Source: Hansschlegelia beijingensis (lineage in GTDB: Bacteria > Pseudomonadota > Alphaproteobacteria > Rhizobiales > Methylopilaceae). Taken from it: DNA of 64,000 nt. The translations under genes were made by a program, and so were the position numbers. The stretch is from assembly GCF_014196425.1 (NCBI RefSeq), contig NZ_JACIDR010000005.1, forward strand, positions 124,001 to 188,000, read 5' to 3'. Positions 56,662 through 64,000 of this stretch are shown in pieces; the first letter of the stretch is position 1, and the number at the start of each line of letters is the position of its first letter. The notes under the pieces were generated by a model. It was not told the DNA's origin, searched no databases, and worked only from the letters and a program-made list of their open reading frames with translations.

Positions 56662-57591
56662 TCAGCTTTTCGTGCCGGCGGCCGCGGCGACCTCGGCCGC
56701 GAAGTCGCTTTCCTCGCGCTCGACGCCCTCGCCCAGCGCGAGCCGGACGAAGCCGGTGATCTCGATCGGGGCGCCGACTTCGGCCTCGGCCGCCTTCACG
56801 GCCTGGGCGACGGTCTTGGAGCCGTCATGCACGAAGGGCTGATCGACGAGGCAGACCTCCTTGTAGAAGGTCTTGACGCCGCTCTCGACGATCTTCTCGA
56901 CGACGTTCTCGGGCTTGCCCGAGGCGCGCGCCTTGTCGGCCAGAACGTTGCGCTCGCGCTCGACGATCGCAGGGTCGAGCGAGGCCGCGTCGAGAGCCTG
57001 CGGGTTGATCGCCGCGATGTGCATCGCGACCTGACGACCGAGCGCGGCGAGCGGCTCGGCCTTGCCCTCGGACTTGAGCCCGACGAGGACCGCGATCTTG
57101 CCGAGGTTCGGCGCGACCGGCGAATGCACGTAGGAGCCCACGACGCCGGCCGGCACGACGATCTGCGCCGCGCGGCGCAGCGTCATGTTCTCGCCGATCT
57201 TGGCGACGGTCGCCTGGATCTTCTCCTGGACGCTGCCGCCGCCCGGATAACCGGCCGCCTCGATGGTCGAGACGTCGGCGCCGGCCTCGAGCGCGACGGT
57301 CGCGATCGTGGCGACCATCTCCTGGAATTCCGGGTTGCGCGCGACGAAGTCCGTCTCGGCGTTCACCTCGATCGCGACGCCCTTCGGGCCCGCCACCGCA
57401 AGCGCCACCAGACCTTCCGCCGCGACGCGGCCGGCCTTCTTGGCGGCCTTGGCGAGGCCCTTCTTGCGCAGCCAGTCGACCGCGGCCTCCATGTCGCCGC
57501 CGGCCTCGCCGAGCGCATTCTTGCAGTCCATCATGCCGGCGCCGGTCTTCTCGCGAAGCTCCTTCACCATGGCTGCGGTGATGTTGGCCAT
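56662..57591 (-). CDS. tsf: Elongation factor Ts
   Basis: A 309-aa nucleotide-exchange factor for EF-Tu. The N-terminal UBA-like domain reads [20 protein letters not shown], and the core has [19 protein letters not shown] and [22 protein letters not shown]. The late [16 protein letters not shown] segment is also conserved. It lies 85 bp after rpsB and immediately before pyrH. Confidence 0.97.
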   Translation of the reverse strand: MANITAAMVKELREKTGAGMMDCKNALGEAGGDMEAAVDWLRKKGLAKAAKKAGRVAAEGLVALAVAGPKGVAIEVNAETDFVARNPEFQEMVATIATVALEAGADVSTIEAAGYPGGGSVQEKIQATVAKIGENMTLRRAAQIVVPAGVVGSYVHSPVAPNLGKIAVLVGLKSEGKAEPLAALGRQVAMHIAAINPQALDAASLDPAIVERERNVLADKARASGKPENVVEKIVESGVKTFYKEVCLVDQPFVHDGSKTVAQAVKAAEAEVGAPIEITGFVRLALGEGVEREESDFAAEVAAAAGTKS

Positions 57592-57676
57592 TGTATCCTC
57601 TAACTCGCGCCGCCACGCGGGACGACGAATGTCGGTTGGGGCCCGCGCCTGACGACGCGGGCGTCCCGATCGATCG

Positions 57677-58705
57677 TCAGGCCGCGACGCCGGCGAGGTG
57701 CTCGCGCGCCTGCGCGACCCAGCCTTCGCGGTCGATGCGGCCGTTGAGCTTCATGTCGGCGTCCGCCTTCGCGACGTCCTCCGGCTTCATCGCCGAGAGC
57801 TGCCAGTAGTGGTAGATGCCGTACTCGTTCAGCTTCTGCTCGAGCTGCGGGCCGACGCCCGTGAGCTTCGACAGATCGTCCGGCGCGCCGCGCGGAGCGG
57901 CGAGCAGCTCGAACGCCTCCTCGGCCGCCTCGGGCTCGGCGGTCTCGGCGACGGCGATCGCCGGCTCCTCGAGCGCGGGCTCCTCCTGCGCGCCGAGATC
58001 GACGCCGAGGTCGCCCTGGCCGCGGCCGATGCCGTCGATCGCGGCGCGGGCGATCAGGTCGCCGTAGAGCGCAAGCGCGCGGCCGGCGTCGTCATTGCCC
58101 GGGATCGGATAGGTGATGCCTTCCGGATCCGAATTGGTGTCGAGGATCGCCGCGACCGGGATGCCGAGCCGCTGCGCTTCCTTGACGGCGATCTGCTCCT
58201 TGTTCGTGTCGATCACGAAGATCAGGTTCGGCAGGCCGCCCATGTCCTTGATGCCGCCGAGCGTCTTCTCGAGCTTGTCGCGCTCGCGCGACAGCGTCAG
58301 ACGCTCCTTCTTGGTGAAGCCCTGGGCCTCGCCGGAGAGCATCTCCTCGAGCTTGCGCAGGCGCTGGATCGAGCCGGAGATCGTCTTCCAGTTGGTCAGC
58401 ATGCCGCCGAGCCAGCGGGAGTTGACGAAGTACTGGGCCGACCGGCGCGCCGAATCCGCGACGATGTCGGCGGCCTGGCGCTTGGTGCCGACGATGAGCA
58501 CGCGGCCGCCGCCGGCGACGACGTCGCTCACGGCCTGAAGCGCGCGGTGCAGCAGCGGCACCGTCTGGGCGAGGTCGATGATGTGGATGTTGTTGCGGGC
58601 GCCGAAGATGTAGGGGCCCATCTTCGGGTTCCAGCGGTGGGCCTGATGGCCGAAATGCACGCCAGCTTCGAGCAGCTGGCGCATCGTGAAGTCGGGAAGC
58701 GCCAT
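57677..58705 (-). CDS. rpsB: 30S ribosomal protein S2 with C-terminal extension
   Basis: A 342-aa protein; the S2 core ([20 protein letters not shown] to about residue 235) is followed by an acidic linker and a helix-hairpin-helix-like tail ([40 protein letters not shown]). E. coli S2 is ~241 aa. Such extensions occur in rhizobia and resemble helical domains otherwise appended to enzymes; their role is unknown. The start ATG 58705 fits all homologues. It heads rpsB-tsf-pyrH-frr. Confidence 0.95.
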   Translation of the reverse strand: MALPDFTMRQLLEAGVHFGHQAHRWNPKMGPYIFGARNNIHIIDLAQTVPLLHRALQAVSDVVAGGGRVLIVGTKRQAADIVADSARRSAQYFVNSRWLGGMLTNWKTISGSIQRLRKLEEMLSGEAQGFTKKERLTLSRERDKLEKTLGGIKDMGGLPNLIFVIDTNKEQIAVKEAQRLGIPVAAILDTNSDPEGITYPIPGNDDAGRALALYGDLIARAAIDGIGRGQGDLGVDLGAQEEPALEEPAIAVAETAEPEAAEEAFELLAAPRGAPDDLSKLTGVGPQLEQKLNEYGIYHYWQLSAMKPEDVAKADADMKLNGRIDREGWVAQAREHLAGVAA

Positions 58706-58804
58706 TTTCGTATTCTCCGGTTGCCTTCGCGGGCGCCGCTGGCTCTCTGGCCAGCGCCGGAACGGCTTGGTTATCGCCGCCTGCCCGCGTGTGGGATGGC
58801 GCGG

Positions 58805-58834
58805 CTTATAGGCGAAAGGCGGACATGAAGGCAA
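58805..58834 (-). promoter_or_regulatory. Probable rpsB promoter
   Basis: On the minus strand TTGCCT (58834-58829) and TATAAG (58810-58805) are separated by 18 bases, 100 bp upstream of the rpsB start and within the 180-bp dnaE-rpsB gap. The -10 is close to consensus. Confidence 0.5.
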
Positions 58835-58885
58835 GCCGAGAGCCTGCCCGCCTTTCAGGTTGAAGCGCGCTGGATCCGCGGCATC

Positions 58886-61800
58886 TCAGGCGGCCTCGAC
58901 CGCGACGACGCCCGGCACGGTCTTCAGCGCCCCGGCGATCTGCGGCGAGACCCGATAGCGGCCGGGCAGCCTGATCTCGACCTCGGTCTCCTCCTCGTCC
59001 AGCAGAAGGACGACCGAGACCTCCCCGTCGCCGGCCTCCAGCCGCCGCGAGACGTGCTCCATCGGTTCGGCCGCCCGCATGAAGATGCGCACGGAGCGCT
59101 GCAGCCGCTCCGCCGCCTGGTCGAGCGGTTCGACATGCTCGAGCCGCAGTCGCAGCTCGTCGCCCTCCACGGCGGCCGACACCCCGACGATCACCGGCGT
59201 GTTGGGTTCGAGCAGGTCGCGGTATTTGGCGAGTCCTTCCGAGAAGATCACCGCCTCATAGTGCCCCGTCGGGTCCGACAGGGTGACCACGCCCATGCGG
59301 TTGCCGGTCTTGGTCTTGCGCTCCTGCCGGGTCAGCACCGTGGCGGCGAGCCGGCCCGCCGTCGCGCCCGCCTTGGCGGCGGCCGCGAAGTCCGCGAAGC
59401 GCCTCACCCTCAGCTTCTCCAGCAGCGCCTGGTAGTCGTCGAGCGGATGGCCCGAGAGGAAGAAGCCGACCGCCTCATACTCGCGCTTCAGACGCTCGCC
59501 CGCCGACCAGGCCTCGTGCGGCTGCGGGCGGATCGGCTCCTCGGCCGCCTCGAAGAAGCCGAACTGGCCGATCGCCTCGTCGTCCCTGGTGCGGGAGGCG
59601 ATCGCCATCACGGCGTCGACGCTCGCGAGCGCCCGGGCGCGGTCCGGCTCGAGCGCGTCGAGCGCGCCCGCCTGGACCAGGCTTTCCAGCGCGCGCCGCG
59701 GCAGGGCCTTGGCGTCGAGGCGCCTGGCGAAATCCCGCAGATCGCGGAACTTGCCCTCGCGCCGCTGCGCCACGATGCCCTCGACCGCCTGCGGCCCGAC
59801 GCCCTTCAGCGCCGCGAGCGCGTAGAGGATCGCACCGTCCTCGACGTCGAAGGCGACGTTGGAGCGGTTCACGCAAGGCGGCCGCACGGCGATTCCGAGC
59901 CGCATGGCCTCCTGACGGAACTCGGCCAGCTTGTCGGTCGAGCCCATGTCCAGCGTCATCGAGGCCGCCAGGAACTCCACCGGATAGGTCGCCTTGAGAT
60001 AGGCGGTCTGGTAGGCGACCAGGGCGTAGGCGGCGGCGTGGCTCTTGTTGAAGCCGTAGTCCGCGAACTTCGCGAGCAGCTCGAAGATCGTGGCCGCGTC
60101 GGCCTTGCCGATGCCGCGCTCGACCGCGCCGGAGACGAAGCGTTCGCGCTGCGCGTCCATCTCGGAGCGGATCTTCTTGCCCATCGCGCGGCGCAGCAGG
60201 TCGGCTTCGCCGAGCGAGTAGCCGGCGAGCGACTGCGCCACCTGCATCACCTGTTCCTGGTAGATGATGACGCCGAACGTCTCGGACAGGATCGGTTCGA
60301 GCTTGGGGTGCAGGTACTCCGGCTTCTCGAGCCCGTGCTTGCGCGCGCAGTAGGTCGGGATGTTCGCCATCGGGCCCGGCCGGTAGAGCGCGACCAGCGC
60401 GATGATGTCCTCGAAGCGGTCCGGCTTCATGTCGGCGAGCGCACGCCGCATTCCCGCGCTTTCGAGCTGGAACACCCCGACGGTCTCGCCCCGCGACAGC
60501 ATCGCGTAGGTCGCCGGATCGTCGATCGGGATCGTCTCGAGGTCGAGCTCCACGCCGCGCTGCCGCAGCAGCTTCGCGGTGGTCGACAGCGTGGTCAGCG
60601 TCTTGAGGCCAAGGAAGTCGAACTTCACGAGGCCCGCGGGCTCCACCCACTTCATGTTGAACTGGGTGACCGGCATTTCGGAGCGCGGATCGCGGTAGAG
60701 CGGCACCAGCTGCTCGAGCGGCCGGTCGCCGATGACGATGCCGGCCGCATGCGTCGAGGCGTGGCGGTAGAGGCCCTCGAGCTTCAGCGCGATGTCGAGC
60801 ATGCGCCCGACGGTCGGGTCCGTGTTACGGGCCTCGGCGAGCTTCGGCTCGTCGCCGACCGCCTGCTTGAGCGTCACCGGATTGGCCGGGTTCTGCGGAA
60901 CGAGCTTGCAGAGCTTGTCGACCTGCCCGTAGGGCATTTCGAGCACGCGCCCGACGTCGCGCATCACGCCGCGCGCCTGCAGCGTGCCGAAGGTGATGAT
61001 CTGCGCCACGCGGTCCTGGCCGTAGCGGTCCTGGACGTAGCGGATCACCTCCTCGCGCCGGTCCTGGCAGAAGTCGATGTCGAAGTCCGGCATCGACACG
61101 CGCTCGGGATTGAGGAAGCGCTCGAACAGCAGCCCGAACCTCAGCGGGTCGAGGTCCGTGATGGTGAGCGCGTAAGCGACGAGCGAGCCTGCGCCGGAGC
61201 CGCGGCCCGGGCCGACCGGAATGCCCTGCGCCTTCGCCCATTTGATGAAGTCCGAGACGATCAGGAAGTAGCCCGGATATTTCATGCGCTCGATGACGCC
61301 GAGCTCGAACTCGAGACGCGCCTCGTAGTCCTGCACCGAGAGCCCGGGCGCGGGTTCGTGGGCGGCGAGCCGGGCCGCAAGGCCCGCCTGCGCCTGACGC
61401 CGGAGCTCCGCGGCCTCGGCGTCGGCGCCGTCCGCGGTCGCGTCGCCCACCGTGAAGCGCGGCAGGATCGGCTTGGCGGTGCGGGGCCGGTAGGCGCTCC
61501 GCCGTGCGATCTCGACGGTGTTCTCGAGCGCCTCCGGCAGATCGGAGAACAGCGCCGCCATCTCGGCGCGGGTCTTGAGGTAGTGGTCGGGCGACATCTG
61601 CCGGCGGTCGGTCTCGGCCAGCACCCGGCCGTCGGCCAGGCAGATGAGCGCGTCGTGCGCCTCGTGGTCGGCGCGCTCCACGAACCGCGCGCCGTTCGTG
61701 GCGACGAGCGGCAGCCCCCGCTCATAGGCGAGCCCGACCAAAGCGGGCTCGACGGCGGCCTCGCCCGGCAGGCCGTGTCGCTGCAGCTCGATATAGAGCC

Positions 61801-62335
61801 GGTCGCCGAAGAAGCCCGAAAGCCTGCTCAGCCTCGCGCCCGCGACGTCGTCCGCGCCTTCCGAGAAGGCGCAGTCGAGCGGTCCCTCGGGGCCGCCCGT
61901 GAGAGCGATCAGCCCCCCGCAGAGACCTTCCAGCATCTCGAGCGTGGCGTGCGGGGGCGCGTCCGGGTCGCTCTGGAGAAAGGCGCGACTGCTCAGCGCC
62001 ATCAGGTTCCGGTAACCCTCGGCCGACTGCGCGAGCAGCACGATCGAAGGGCGCCGAAGGTCGCGCGCCGGCCGGCCGCCGCGCTGTTCGCGATCGTTGA
62101 AGTCGACCGGCAGGGTGAGCCCGACGATCGGCTGCACGCCGGCGCCGGCGAGTTTCTCGGAGAATTCAAGCGCGCCGAACAGATTGTCGTCCGTCAGCGC
62201 GATCGCCGGCATCCGGTCGGACTTCGCCGCCGCGGCGAGTTTCGCGATGGTGAGCGCGCCTTCGAGCAGCGAGAAGGACGAGCGCACATTGAGATGCACG
62301 AAGCCCGGGTCGCTCGTCAGTCCTCCCGCCGCCAT
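58886..62335 (-). CDS. dnaE: DNA polymerase III alpha subunit
   Basis: An 1149-aa replicative polymerase. The PHP domain begins FVHLNVRSSFSLLEGALTI. The catalytic site includes GPGRGSGAGSLVAYALTITD and the carboxylate motif SMPDFDIDFCQDRREEV (near residue 415). Fingers-domain GVFQLESAGMRRAL and VIIYQEQVMQVAQSLAGYS follow, then an HhH and a C-terminal OB-fold (AATVLTRQERKTKTGNRMGVV). It is the DnaE1 type by length and motif order, not the shorter mutagenic DnaE2. In the opposite direction a long antisense frame exists but is not a gene. Confidence 0.96.
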   Translation of the reverse strand: MAAGGLTSDPGFVHLNVRSSFSLLEGALTIAKLAAAAKSDRMPAIALTDDNLFGALEFSEKLAGAGVQPIVGLTLPVDFNDREQRGGRPARDLRRPSIVLLAQSAEGYRNLMALSSRAFLQSDPDAPPHATLEMLEGLCGGLIALTGGPEGPLDCAFSEGADDVAGARLSRLSGFFGDRLYIELQRHGLPGEAAVEPALVGLAYERGLPLVATNGARFVERADHEAHDALICLADGRVLAETDRRQMSPDHYLKTRAEMAALFSDLPEALENTVEIARRSAYRPRTAKPILPRFTVGDATADGADAEAAELRRQAQAGLAARLAAHEPAPGLSVQDYEARLEFELGVIERMKYPGYFLIVSDFIKWAKAQGIPVGPGRGSGAGSLVAYALTITDLDPLRFGLLFERFLNPERVSMPDFDIDFCQDRREEVIRYVQDRYGQDRVAQIITFGTLQARGVMRDVGRVLEMPYGQVDKLCKLVPQNPANPVTLKQAVGDEPKLAEARNTDPTVGRMLDIALKLEGLYRHASTHAAGIVIGDRPLEQLVPLYRDPRSEMPVTQFNMKWVEPAGLVKFDFLGLKTLTTLSTTAKLLRQRGVELDLETIPIDDPATYAMLSRGETVGVFQLESAGMRRALADMKPDRFEDIIALVALYRPGPMANIPTYCARKHGLEKPEYLHPKLEPILSETFGVIIYQEQVMQVAQSLAGYSLGEADLLRRAMGKKIRSEMDAQRERFVSGAVERGIGKADAATIFELLAKFADYGFNKSHAAAYALVAYQTAYLKATYPVEFLAASMTLDMGSTDKLAEFRQEAMRLGIAVRPPCVNRSNVAFDVEDGAILYALAALKGVGPQAVEGIVAQRREGKFRDLRDFARRLDAKALPRRALESLVQAGALDALEPDRARALASVDAVMAIASRTRDDEAIGQFGFFEAAEEPIRPQPHEAWSAGERLKREYEAVGFFLSGHPLDDYQALLEKLRVRRFADFAAAAKAGATAGRLAATVLTRQERKTKTGNRMGVVTLSDPTGHYEAVIFSEGLAKYRDLLEPNTPVIVGVSAAVEGDELRLRLEHVEPLDQAAERLQRSVRIFMRAAEPMEHVSRRLEAGDGEVSVVLLLDEEETEVEIRLPGRYRVSPQIAGALKTVPGVVAVEAA

Positions 62336-62422
62336 GTCCGCTCCTTCGTGATCAGCCCCGACCCTACCCGGCTCCGCGCGGCGGCGCCTGATCTAACGGC
62401 GGGTCTCCACAGGAGAGGACCT

Positions 62423-62533
62423 TCAGGCCGCGCCGAGCGCCACCGCCCAGACCATCACGGCTCCGACGAACAAGGTCACGGAGGCGAGCTCGAGGCAGAA
62501 GACAGTCGCTGCGCGGATGCCGTGGAAGGCCAT
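62423..62533 (-). CDS. 36-aa predicted single-pass membrane protein
   Basis: ATG 62533 opens a 36-codon frame. The product starts MAFHGIRAATVFCLELA and ends in a hydrophobic stretch, SVTLFVGAVMVWAVALGAA, long enough for one membrane helix. A GGGGAG ribosome binding site is 8-13 bases upstream, and a TTGACT-N17-ACAAAT promoter-like pair precedes it. No family is recognised. The combination of promoter, ribosome binding site and amphipathic head plus helix suggests a real small membrane protein, between dnaE and the chloride channel gene. Confidence 0.5.
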   Translation of the reverse strand: MAFHGIRAATVFCLELASVTLFVGAVMVWAVALGAA

Positions 62534-62562
62534 GGTTCTCTCCCCGTTCTTGTCTGTACCTT

Positions 62563-62591
62563 ATTTGTTCTCCTGCGCACGCCGGAGTCAA
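62563..62591 (-). promoter_or_regulatory. Promoter-like pair ahead of the 36-aa ORF
   Basis: Minus-strand TTGACT (62591-62586), 17-base spacer, ACAAAT (62568-62563); the ORF start is 29 bases further on. Confidence 0.4.
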
Positions 62592-62612
62592 GCGCCCCGG
62601 TCCGGGGTTCCG

Positions 62613-64000
62613 TCAGCGCTCGCCGAACAGTTCGCGTTGCGCCTTCTCCAGCTCCTCGGCGTAGCGCCGGCGCACGAAGGTTTCCGAGAGCACGCCGAGC
62701 ACCTCGCTGTCGGGGCCGATGACGGCGAGCTCGTCGACCTGCGCCGAGTCGAACAGGCGCATCACCGCCCCGATGTCCATCTCCGGCCTGAGCGCGACGT
62801 CTTTCGCGCTCGCGAGCTGCGCCACCGGCTGGGCGGGATCGACGCCCTCCCCGTAGGCCGCGGCCGTGACCAGAACGCCGGCGTATCTGCCCGTCTCGTC
62901 CGCCAGCACCACACGGCTCGTCGATCCGAGCGGGAACCGCCGACGGAACTCGGCGACCGTGGTCGAAGAGGGGGTGGTGTTGGCCTCGCGGCGCATCATG
63001 CGGCCAGCGGTGAGCGTCTTCACCCAGCCGACGTCGCGTGCGCTCTTCACCGTCTCGCCCCGCAGATGGAGGCGCCAGGTGGAGAACGAGTAGCCGAACG
63101 CCTCGCGCACGATGGTGCTCGCGACGAGCGCGGCGGCCAGCACCGCGCCGGTGAGCGTCAGGTCGCGCGTCGCCTCGAGCACCAGCATCGCCATGGTGAT
63201 GGGCCCGCCCACCACCGCGACGGCGAGCGCCGCCATCCCGACCAGCGCGGCGTCGGTGACGTTGACGATGCCCGGGCCGAGAATCACGGCCGCGCCCTCG
63301 GCGAACAGATGTCCCGCGAGCGTCCCGAGGAACAGCGAGGCGAAGAACAGGCCGCCGCGGAAGCCGAAGCCGAGCGAGACGATCGAGGCCAGGCACTTGG
63401 CGACGAACACGACGGCGATGAAGCCGAGCGCCGCGCCGCCGGCGAGGTCGAGATGCAGCGCGCCGTGCCCGGCCGAGAGCACCTGCGGCGAGATCATCGC
63501 GAGCGGGATCAGCAGCAGGCCGCCTATCGCGGGCCGCGCATAGGCCGGCAGCTTCGCCTTGCGGGCGCCGATCTCCACCAGCGCGACCGAGCGCATCAGG
63601 AGGATGCCGATGATGGCGCAGAGCGCGCCGAGCGGCGCCAGCATCAGGAGATCGGTGGCGCCCAGCGCCCCGCCGGTCGGCGCGCTGACCAGGTACGGCG
63701 TCGAGCCGAGCGCCCGCGCGGTCATGACGCCCGCGAGCGCGGCCGCGGCGATCGGGGCGATGGCCGAAGGCGTGTAGGCGCCGATGACGATTTCGAACGC
63801 GTAGAACGCGCCCGTCAGCGGCGCGCCGAAGGCGGCGGCGATGCCGGCGCCCGCCCCCGCCCCGACCAGCGTCCGCACGTCCGCCCGCCTGATCCGGAAG
63901 GCCCGCCCGGCGAGCGAGCCGCCCGCGCCGCCCATCTGCGCATAGGCGGCCTCGAGGCCGACCGAGGCGCCGAAGCCGTTCGAGATCAGCGTCTGCCCGG
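62613..64000 (-). CDS. CLC-family chloride channel/antiporter with CBS domains (5' end outside window)
   Basis: The frame is open to the window edge; 462 codons are visible and the N-terminal helices are missing. The visible part includes the CLC signatures FGASVGLEAAYAQMGGA, AAFGAPLTGAFYAFEIVIG and SLGFGFRGGLFFASLFLG. A cytoplasmic pair of CBS-like repeats (TAGRMMRREANTTPSSTTVA, VDELAVIGPDSEVLGVLSE) lies at the C-terminus. A proton-type gating Glu is expected in the GLEAAYAQMGG region. Transport mode (channel or chloride/proton exchange) cannot be decided from the partial sequence. Confidence 0.88.
   Translation of the reverse strand, partial: GQTLISNGFGASVGLEAAYAQMGGAGGSLAGRAFRIRRADVRTLVGAGAGAGIAAAFGAPLTGAFYAFEIVIGAYTPSAIAPIAAAALAGVMTARALGSTPYLVSAPTGGALGATDLLMLAPLGALCAIIGILLMRSVALVEIGARKAKLPAYARPAIGGLLLIPLAMISPQVLSAGHGALHLDLAGGAALGFIAVVFVAKCLASIVSLGFGFRGGLFFASLFLGTLAGHLFAEGAAVILGPGIVNVTDAALVGMAALAVAVVGGPITMAMLVLEATRDLTLTGAVLAAALVASTIVREAFGYSFSTWRLHLRGETVKSARDVGWVKTLTAGRMMRREANTTPSSTTVAEFRRRFPLGSTSRVVLADETGRYAGVLVTAAAYGEGVDPAQPVAQLASAKDVALRPEMDIGAVMRLFDSAQVDELAVIGPDSEVLGVLSETFVRRRYAEELEKAQRELFGER

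Noticed and set aside
59054-62722. 1222-codon open frame antisense to dnaE
   Set aside because: The sense frame encodes a complete dnaE; the antisense product is Arg/Glu/His/Leu-rich without motifs, a GC artefact.

Overview
The window is about 64 kb of high-GC chromosome with dense coding, no tRNA or rRNA gene, no insertion sequence and no CRISPR array that I could find. Gene content and order point to an alphaproteobacterium of the Hyphomicrobiales (Rhizobiales). The markers are divK-pleD, an erpA/dgt/argS/SPOR block, yceD-plsX-fabH-ihfA-merR, trpGDC-moaC-moeA-lexA-comEC-gltX-gltA, and bamA-rseP-dxr-cdsA-uppS-frr-pyrH-tsf-rpsB. A complete pqqABCDE cluster suggests a methylotroph or another user of PQQ-dependent dehydrogenases. 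Genus assignment is inference only.

Layout. 1-4.8 kb: SPOR protein (cut by the window edge), argS and dgt leftward; erpA and rpmG rightward. 4.8-6.6 kb: the PleD/DivK polar signalling pair. 6.7-11.5 kb: DUF3572, DNA polymerase IV, an EipB-like periplasmic protein, a possible RidA remnant, a GDPD-type phosphodiesterase, an unassigned outer-membrane barrel and an orphan Hpt protein. 11.5-21 kb: tamA-tamB, where TamB carries a large tandem repeat expansion. 21-25.3 kb: lipid precursor genes (yceD, plsX, fabH), ihfA and a MerR-type regulator, behind a cytochrome bc1 chaperone. 25.5-30.5 kb: bamE, a DsrE-like exported protein, DUF1489, DUF599, cimA and cysS. 31-34.3 kb: the PQQ operon. 34.4-41.6 kb: DUF2865, trpGDC, two inserted membrane genes, moaC-moeA and lexA behind a clear SOS box. 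41.6-47 kb: comEC, gltX, gltA. 47-58.7 kb: fabZ, a shortened lpxD, bamA, rseP, dxr, cdsA, uppS, frr, pyrH, tsf, rpsB. 58.9-64 kb: dnaE, a 36-residue membrane ORF and a chloride-channel gene cut by the window edge.

The most notable feature is the eroded lipid A locus. In rhizobia the usual order is bamA-lpxD-fabZ-lpxA-lpxI-lpxB-gltA. Here fabZ abuts gltA across a single bidirectional terminator, so lpxA, lpxI and lpxB are absent from their usual place. The remaining lpxD homologue has lost roughly its last 60 residues and several family-invariant residues, and a perfect hairpin separates it from bamA. The genes for outer-membrane protein assembly (bamA, bamE, tamA, tamB, an EipB-like gene) are intact, and TamB is enlarged by eleven tandem ~102-residue repeats. 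Together this raises the testable possibility that the organism makes an outer membrane without canonical lipid A, or has moved that pathway elsewhere.
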